Assembly: GCA_023427845.1 (NCBI GenBank)
Contig: JAEYZX010000095.1
Coordinates: forward strand, 1-7,926
DNA: 7,926 nt
Source: Bacteroidota bacterium
GTDB lineage: Bacteria > Bacteroidota > Bacteroidia > Flavobacteriales > Flavobacteriaceae
Reading direction: 5' to 3'
The translations under genes and the position numbers were made by a program. Each line of letters starts with the position of its first letter. Position 1 is the first letter of the stretch. The notes beneath the pieces were generated by a model. The model worked only from the letters and a program-made list of their open reading frames with translations, was not told where the DNA came from and made no database searches. Below are positions 6,274-7,926 of the stretch, in pieces.

Positions 6274-7413
6274 TTATTTTAATGCTTCGGCCCTCTCGAG
6301 CATCAGGTCTTTAGTCAGATCGCCAATTTCCTCACGTTGGAAACCACTCATATAAGCCTTGATTGCTTTGTTGGTTTCGCCCATCCTTTCGTACATCATT
6401 CCTTTGTGATAATCGGCAAGCATCGATTTTGGATAATTCTTTTTAGCCAGATCGGAAAGACGATCCAATTCTGTGTACGCTTTGTTTTTTAGGATAGCGG
6501 CTTCAATTGCCTTGAAATCGCTGACGCGGATCTGCATTTCTATTCCGAGTTCTTTTTCCATGAAATCGTATTTGTTCACCAGGTAATCTACATAGCCCGA
6601 CGGCAATTTTGAAATCTTCTCGGTGTATTCGGTCATTGAAATCGGCTGGTACACCGAAAAAAACTGGTATAAGGCGTTGGGAATCGAATACAGTACCAAC
6701 GAATAATGTGACGCATTTGGAAAATCGTCAAATCCGTAATTCAGTGTAGGTTTCTTGATCGCCTTTGCCGCAGCGTCAAATTGTTTAATCCGTTCGCGCA
6801 TTTTAGGCATATCGCCATCGGCAGTCGAATGATAATAAAATAATGGCTGTTGGATAAGCTGCAACCTTTCGGGAATCTGTTCTTCCATTCCCATTGGAAG
6901 CTCAGGGCTCATCGATATATAGGCATTGAAAACAGGATTGTCTTTGTAAAGGAAGAAATTCAGGAACCCGGCAGTCATGTCATGTCCGGCGATGATCCTG
7001 AATGGCGCAATCCGATACGTGCTTTCAATTGAAGGCATAAGCTCCATTCCGATGAATTCAAAAAATTTCGCGCCTTTTCCTTCAGGAAGTCCGGTATCGG
7101 AGCCCGACTCCGTGTCGGCTTCACGCTCATTGTTCTTGTTTTGGCTTATCCCAACAATTATCATTTCGGGTATATCATCCCAATAGGCACCGTAATTAAG
7201 ATTGCCCAGAAACGGCTCCAGCAGGTAATCGCCATCCAAAAGCAGCAATAACGGATATTCTTTTTTGGTATTTCGTTCGTATGAAGGCGGGAGCGCAATC
7301 GTGATTTCCCGGTCTTCGCCAAGCTTTTTTGAAGTAATGGTGTCAGTGAACTTGGTTTGTGCAATTGTGCTTGAAGTAAAAATAAGCACAAAAACAGTAA
7401 AGAGATTTTTCAT
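6274..7413 (-). CDS. Exported alpha/beta hydrolase (putative esterase family) with Asp at the nucleophile position
   Basis: I start this gene at the ATG at 7411-7413 (379 residues) because it opens a clear signal peptide (MKNLF... ending STIAQ at residue 19). An in-frame start at 7629 would add 72 non-signal residues and overlap the upstream gene by about 145 bp. Residues about 28-255 match the esterase D / enterochelin-esterase-like fold: REITIALPPSY (35-45), YPLLLLLDGD (53-62), MIIVGIS (84-90), and a nucleophile-elbow position RIIAGHDMTAGF (139-150). The elbow normally reads GxSxG; here it is GHDMT with Asp145 where Ser is expected. ASHYS (234-238) supplies a candidate catalytic His236. The C-terminal part (about 310-375) has a TPR-like helix pair (YHKGMMYERMGETNKAIKAY, 335-354). 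It is periplasmic or surface-exposed, substrate unknown; it may be a non-classical hydrolase or a catalytically dead one. It ends one base before radA and starts 70 bp after the upstream membrane gene. Confidence 0.85.
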   Translation of the reverse strand: MKNLFTVFVLIFTSSTIAQTKFTDTITSKKLGEDREITIALPPSYERNTKKEYPLLLLLDGDYLLEPFLGNLNYGAYWDDIPEMIIVGISQNKNNEREADTESGSDTGLPEGKGAKFFEFIGMELMPSIESTYRIAPFRIIAGHDMTAGFLNFFLYKDNPVFNAYISMSPELPMGMEEQIPERLQLIQQPLFYYHSTADGDMPKMRERIKQFDAAAKAIKKPTLNYGFDDFPNASHYSLVLYSIPNALYQFFSVYQPISMTEYTEKISKLPSGYVDYLVNKYDFMEKELGIEMQIRVSDFKAIEAAILKNKAYTELDRLSDLAKKNYPKSMLADYHKGMMYERMGETNKAIKAYMSGFQREEIGDLTKDLMLERAEALK

Positions 7414-7483
7414 ATGAAAGTGATTTGAAATCGTGTAATCAGGAAGATTATGGCTTTCAATTCGGGAACGCCAATATATAAAA

Positions 7484-7926
7484 TTATTGCTTACGATTAA
7501 ATACCGGAAGCAGTAAAAAAGACAGTACACCCAGAATGAGCACCAGGACAATTTGGGAAGTCCACACGATCCACCCGTATGCTGTGCCAACCGTTTCAGG
7601 AATGCTGTAAAACAATAGTATTTTTGCAATTAACACAGGATATGTTCCAAAACCGCTGCTCGTCACGGCAATTGCAAGGCTTCCGACTATAAAAGAGGAG
7701 AGCACTGCGCCAATGCTGATCGTGCTTGTTTCATCAAGCGTAAAAATAGTTACATAAAACATCATTATGTATGAACTCCAGATCAATGCCGTATGAAAAA
7801 GGAATCCGCCTTTGTTCTTCATTTTAAAGATACTCAGCACACCTTCTTTCAGACCTGCAATCTTGCCTTTTATAGTGAGCACCACGGCATGTTTTGAATA
7901 GATGTAGATAAACACGACGAAAATAA
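7484..7926 (-). CDS. Lysylphosphatidylglycerol synthase transmembrane domain (UPF0104/flippase-like) protein, C-terminal fragment
   Basis: The gene runs off the right edge of the window; 147 residues of the C-terminus are visible. A GTG codon at 7913-7915 could be read as a start, but the frame stays open with hydrophobic residues (IFVV) to the edge, so the true start is outside. Visible membrane segments are the tail of one helix (IFVVFIYIYS), then FLFHTALIWSSYIMMFYV, GAVLSSFIVGSLAIAVTS, a segment with the GFGTYPVLIAKILLF motif typical of this family, and a final helix IVLVLILGVLSFLLLP. The short basic tail NRKQ follows. The family includes the membrane part of MprF, which synthesises and flips aminoacylated phosphatidylglycerol; stand-alone members such as this are poorly characterised and are presumed lipid transporters or flippases. 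There are 70 bp to the next gene in the same direction, so it probably heads or belongs to the same transcription unit as the hydrolase and radA. Confidence 0.8.
   Translation of the reverse strand, partial: IFVVFIYIYSKHAVVLTIKGKIAGLKEGVLSIFKMKNKGGFLFHTALIWSSYIMMFYVTIFTLDETSTISIGAVLSSFIVGSLAIAVTSSGFGTYPVLIAKILLFYSIPETVGTAYGWIVWTSQIVLVLILGVLSFLLLPVFNRKQ

Noticed and set aside
7414..7483. Promoter in the 70-bp gap before the hydrolase gene
   Set aside because: A TAATTTTA string partly fits a -7 element, but no TTG at suitable spacing is visible; in A/T-rich DNA this is not enough.
7414..7629. N-terminal extension of the hydrolase to an upstream in-frame start at 7629
   Set aside because: The extension would overlap the membrane protein gene and bury a perfectly good signal peptide 72 residues inside the protein.
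7484..7915. A complete 143-residue protein starting at GTG 7915
   Set aside because: The frame remains open to the window edge with hydrophobic residues, and the family is a multi-helix protein of about twice this length or more, so this is a 3' fragment of a longer gene.

Overview
The window looks like chromosomal DNA of a Flavobacterium-like member of the Bacteroidota. The signs are a type IX secretion (T9SS) C-terminal sorting domain on one secreted enzyme, start codons preceded by A/T-rich leaders instead of Shine-Dalgarno sequences, a long AsmA-like transglycosylase, and two intergenic repeats of a style I associate with Flavobacterium genomes. The taxonomic call is inference from these features; no marker RNA is present.

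Layout. On the + strand there is the 3' end of an exonuclease III-type endonuclease (2-202). A structured intergenic repeat (201-310) separates it from a coiled-coil OmpA-family lipoprotein (338-1300). A convergent junction (about 1298-1410) is built from degenerate 8-bp repeats in inverted orientation. Everything to the right is on the - strand. In transcription order, from high to low coordinates, these are: the C-terminal part of a lysylphosphatidylglycerol-synthase-type multi-pass membrane protein (7484-7926, start outside the window), a secreted alpha/beta hydrolase with an Asp where the nucleophile Ser is expected (6274-7413), the DNA-repair ATPase RadA (4911-6272), a 660-residue membrane-anchored GT51 peptidoglycan glycosyltransferase (2892-4874), and a secreted PQQ-type sugar/aldose dehydrogenase with a T9SS tail (1409-2785).

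Genes working together. The hydrolase and radA are one base apart. The other gaps in the set from the membrane protein to the glycosyltransferase are 36 and 70 bp, so these four genes plausibly form one transcription unit, although their functions (envelope, repair, cell wall) are not obviously one pathway. The dehydrogenase is probably transcribed from its own promoter in the 106-bp gap before it. The OmpA lipoprotein and the glycosyltransferase both act on peptidoglycan but are convergent and not in one operon.

I do not see a phage, CRISPR array, insertion sequence, tRNA/rRNA or defence island. Most of the window is ordinary housekeeping and envelope genes. The points most worth following are the two intergenic repeat structures and the substituted nucleophile in the hydrolase. 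No stretch of more than 300 bases lacks a gene.
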